From: JAFNGF01 sp964567045
GTDB lineage: Bacteria > Planctomycetota > Phycisphaerae > Sedimentisphaerales > Anaerobacaceae
Length of the DNA stretch: 64,000 bases
Direction of reading: 5' to 3'
NCBI GenBank assembly: GCA_964567045.1
Contig: CAZMLE010000005.1
Span: forward strand, 49,881-113,880
Under the pieces are notes generated by a model. It did not search any database and was not told the DNA's origin. It saw nothing but the letters and a program-made list of their open reading frames with translations. Both the position numbers and the translations under genes were made by a program. Below, one piece after another: positions 61,484-64,000 of the stretch (position 1 is its first letter; every line of letters starts with the position of its first letter).

Positions 61484-62836
61484 ATGAAAAAGCCCTTATC
61501 AGTGCTGCTGGTTCTTACAATCGTTGCGTTGGCTTGCTGGCTGGCGTATAAGCGAATTACTGCTTCTACCAAAAAAATCTCCCGCGCAAGCCGGGTGGTT
61601 GCAGTGGCGGTTGAGACCCAACCAATCCGTAAAGATGTAATCAAAGACATTGGAGTTTTTACCGGCTCACTCTTGCCCAAATCCCAGTTCGTGGTTGCGC
61701 CAAAAGTGACCGGCTGGCTTAAGCAGCTCCTGGTCAACGTCGGTGATACGGTTCGCCGGAATCAGGTCATAGCAATCCTCGATGATGAGGAATTCACGCA
61801 GCAGGTGGAACAGGCCAAGGCTGAATTACAGGTCGCCAAGGCAAACGCTGAAAACTGTGCCACCGATCTTGACCTTGCCCAGCGAGAATACGAGAGGGCA
61901 AAGACACTTCGCGAAAAGCAAATCGCCTCGGCTTCCGAATTGGATGAAGCCGAGGCCACGTTTAACGCCTGCCAGACAAAACTCAAAGTCTCGCTGGCTC
62001 AAGCGACCCAAAAGCAAGCCGCACTGGAAGGTGCCAATCTTCGACTGTCCTATACCAGAGTGCAAGCGTTCTGGGAAAACGCCGGAGAGATTAGGGTGGT
62101 TGGTGAGAGATTCGTAGATGAAGGTGCACTATTGCAGGCAAATCAGCCGATCGTTTCCATCCTCCAAAATGACCCTTTGACGGCGGTGGTCTACGTGGTT
62201 GAAAAGGACTACCCAAAAGTCCACGTGGGTCAGCAGGCGATTGTAAGCACCGACGCCTATCCCGATAAGACTTTTACCGGCGGTATTGTACGCATAGCAC
62301 CGCTTCTGAAGGAGACCTCCCGGCAGGCAAGAGTGGAGATTGAAATCGCAAATGCCGACCACCTGCTTAAGCCCGGAATGTTTATAAGGGCCCAGATTGA
62401 GTTTGCAAGACACGATAATGCAACGCTGGTTCCGCTTGCTGCCCTGGTCAAAAGAAATGGCAAACAGGGCGTCTTTATTGCCGAGCCTGCTCGAAGCAGG
62501 AACCCGCAGAGTCCCGAAACCGAGCCGAACAACCGCAACGTTAGCCCGCCTTATACGTGGCGGGTCAGTTTTGTGCCCGTGACGGTAGGGATAATAAGTG
62601 GCGAAGTAGTTGAGGTGTTGGAGCCGTCCACCTTTGCCGGCCCAGGCTTGGTGGTCACGATGGGTAATCACCTTCTGGAAGATGGCTCGGATATCATTCT
62701 GCCCGAAAAGGAGTCCGCCTTTGGCGGAGAAACGACTCCTCAAAAGCCTACTCCGCCGAATCGGCTGCGAAGGCCGGAAGCAGGCGACAAATCGCAGGCG
62801 GGGCCCATCGGCACAAGGTCAGGAGGCCCGCAATGA
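61484..62836 (+). CDS. RND efflux periplasmic adaptor (MFP)
   Basis: 450 residues from the ATG at 61484. An N-terminal anchor (LSVLLVLTIVALACWLAYK), the lipoyl-like motif (FVVAPKVTGWLKQLLVNVGD), a coiled-coil hairpin (AKAELQVAKANAENCATDLD and on) and the beta-barrel (PDKTFTGGIVRIAPLLKETS) are in order. It bridges the pump with an outer-membrane channel. The region at 62486-62563 carries in-frame palindromes that extend a loop (residues EPARSRNPQSPETEPNNRN), and another lies at 62709-62740 near the end. The pump gene overlaps by 4 bp. Confidence 0.9.
   Translation: MKKPLSVLLVLTIVALACWLAYKRITASTKKISRASRVVAVAVETQPIRKDVIKDIGVFTGSLLPKSQFVVAPKVTGWLKQLLVNVGDTVRRNQVIAILDDEEFTQQVEQAKAELQVAKANAENCATDLDLAQREYERAKTLREKQIASASELDEAEATFNACQTKLKVSLAQATQKQAALEGANLRLSYTRVQAFWENAGEIRVVGERFVDEGALLQANQPIVSILQNDPLTAVVYVVEKDYPKVHVGQQAIVSTDAYPDKTFTGGIVRIAPLLKETSRQARVEIEIANADHLLKPGMFIRAQIEFARHDNATLVPLAALVKRNGKQGVFIAEPARSRNPQSPETEPNNRNVSPPYTWRVSFVPVTVGIISGEVVEVLEPSTFAGPGLVVTMGNHLLEDGSDIILPEKESAFGGETTPQKPTPPNRLRRPEAGDKSQAGPIGTRSGGPQ
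62486..62563. repeat. Small palindromes inside the RND adaptor gene
   Basis: CCTGCTCGAAGCAGG (about 62487-62501) and CCCGCCTTATACGTGGCGGG (62544-62563). They widen a loop of the adaptor without breaking the frame. Confidence 0.6.
62709..62740. repeat. Nested palindrome near the adaptor's 3' end
   Basis: GGAGT and ACTCC enclose CCGCC-TTT-GGCGG. Similar CCGCC-TTC-GGCGG is at 6395-6408. The host frame is intact. Confidence 0.65.
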
Positions 62837-64000
62837 AAATCTCTCGCGCCGCCGTCCACCGCCCCATCTTTACAGTAATGGTCGTGTTGATAGTGATCCT
62901 TCTAGGCATTATCTCGCTGTTACGGCTGCCAATCGACCTTATGCCTGATATTTCTTACCCGACCGTAAGCGTTTCCTGTATTTACGAAAATGCCGGTCCG
63001 GAGGAAATCGAGGAGCTTATAACGCGTCCGATAGAAGAGGCTATGAGTGCCGTGCCCGGAGTGGAAGAGGTAACCTCTGTATCGGTCGAAGGCCAGAGCA
63101 CGGTCCGCGTGACTTTCACCTGGGGGACGAACCTGGACGCTGCCGCAAATGATATTCGTGACCGCCTGGACCGCGTTATGCAGCGTCTGCCTGAGGAGGC
63201 CGACAGACCCACGCTTCGAAAATTTGACCTGGCGAGCTTCCCTATATTGATCCTCGGCGCCTCCAGCAGACTGGACCCGGTCCAGGCCCGACAGATTATT
63301 GAAGACCAGGTGAAATATCGCTTGGAGCGAGTGCCGGGCGTGGCTGCCGTCGACATCCGGGGCGGCCTTGCGCGCGAGATACACGTCAATCTTGACCCGG
63401 CCAAGATAAACGCCCTGGCCATACCGCTGGACCAGATCATTTCGCATATACGGGAGGGCAACGTAAATATCCCCGCCGGCACTATTGAAAAGGGAAACTT
63501 TGAGGTTACCATCAGAACGCCGGGCGAATACACGGACCTAAAACAGCTTGAAGATACCGTCATCGCAATTCGCCAGGGCGTGGCAATTGCGCTGAGAGAA
63601 ATCGCTACCGTAGAGGACTCTTGGCTGAAGATCACTCGGATTGTCCGAGTCAACGGTGAGCCCGGGATATCACTATCGGTCAATAAGCAATCGGGCAAGA
63701 ATACAGTGGAGGTCGCCCGCGCCGCACTTAAAGAGCTCGAACAAATCAATCGTGACATACCGCAGATAAAAATAATACCCACAATGGACACCTCCGACTA
63801 TATTCAGCGTTCCATCAAAAATGTCGGCTCGTCGGCGATTTATGGAGGAATCCTGGCTGTAATCATACTGCTGGTGTTTCTACGCAACCTGCGGAGTACG
63901 ACAATTATTGCTACTACTATTCCGATCTCGATTATCGCCACGTTTGCCTTATTGTATTTCAGCAATTTCACCCTCAATATCATGACCCTGGGCGGCCTGG
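62833..64000 (+). CDS. RND efflux permease, 3' end outside window
   Basis: About 389 residues are visible from ATG 62833. The first transmembrane helix (RPIFTVMVVLIVILLGIISL), then LPIDLMPDISYPTVSV and AGPEEIEELITRPIEEAMSA are typical of AcrB/MdtB-type pumps. TM2-3 begin at SSAIYGGILAVIILLVFLRN and ATTIPISIIATFALLYF. AGGAGG precedes it, and the start overlaps the adaptor stop (ATGA). Drug or metabolite export is expected; the substrate class cannot be told. Confidence 0.93.
   Translation, partial: MKISRAAVHRPIFTVMVVLIVILLGIISLLRLPIDLMPDISYPTVSVSCIYENAGPEEIEELITRPIEEAMSAVPGVEEVTSVSVEGQSTVRVTFTWGTNLDAAANDIRDRLDRVMQRLPEEADRPTLRKFDLASFPILILGASSRLDPVQARQIIEDQVKYRLERVPGVAAVDIRGGLAREIHVNLDPAKINALAIPLDQIISHIREGNVNIPAGTIEKGNFEVTIRTPGEYTDLKQLEDTVIAIRQGVAIALREIATVEDSWLKITRIVRVNGEPGISLSVNKQSGKNTVEVARAALKELEQINRDIPQIKIIPTMDTSDYIQRSIKNVGSSAIYGGILAVIILLVFLRNLRSTTIIATTIPISIIATFALLYFSNFTLNIMTLGGL

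Overview
The window looks like a chromosomal piece of a Gram-negative bacterium of the PVC superphylum, most likely a planctomycete of the class Phycisphaerae. This is inference. It rests on a PVC-type small basic protein (12127-12411), several Tat-exported carbohydrate-metabolism proteins with RR-x-F leaders, an ECF sigma/anti-sigma pair next to a secreted protein, lipid A genes (lpxD, lpxI), and a glycosidase-rich gene content. No rRNA, tRNA or CRISPR array was recognised.

Layout. 1-708 is the end of a TPR protein. 1189-6343 (minus) holds a flotillin FloA / NfeD membrane-quality operon and an aminotransferase. 6513-12106 has a Tat-exported sugar-isomerase-like protein, a possible two-gene defence pair (AAA ATPase + TOPRIM/DUF3226) and a serine hydrolase-DUF4185 fusion. 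13445-22225 is the fatty-acid/phospholipid operon rpmF-plsX-fabH-fabD-fabG-acpP-fabF. It is split between fabD and fabG by a three-gene restriction-modification cassette (17036-19482) with its own near-consensus promoter. 22230-26440 is an accessory strip: an HNH-AP2 endonuclease gene with an internal amber stop, small Cys-rich and membrane proteins, a minimal SNase, a ComEC-like metallo-beta-lactamase protein with a membrane neighbour, and a purE 3' remnant. 26497-31731 has mnmA, a heptosyltransferase-like gene, lpxD and lpxI, followed by what may be a decayed LPS-kinase gene. 32319-34915 is rmlB-rmlD-rmlA, without rmlC. 35088-37309 is the sigma/anti-sigma/secreted protein unit. 37514-49770 is a minus-strand carbohydrate region (sugar-isomerase-like, GH116, Gfo/Idh/MocA, SAM hydrolase, RraA, deacetylase-like, and a transglutaminase-like gene split by repeats), with avtA on the plus strand inside it. 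50009-62836 has a CBS-GGDEF-HD-GYP c-di-GMP protein, PepF, a two-family membrane fusion, a DUF5107-TPR protein, a GH29 fucosidase and an RND adaptor. An RND pump runs off the right edge.

The most unusual theme is a population of short palindromic repeats of several families. They sit between genes and, repeatedly, inside reading frames. Most of the in-gene copies keep the frame and add roughly 10-17 residues, in the manner of the Rickettsia palindromic elements. One composite copy (48088-48222) breaks its host gene. A 50-bp copy is identical at two loci and is read in the same frame at both. The second theme is the restriction-modification cassette inserted in an otherwise canonical fab operon.
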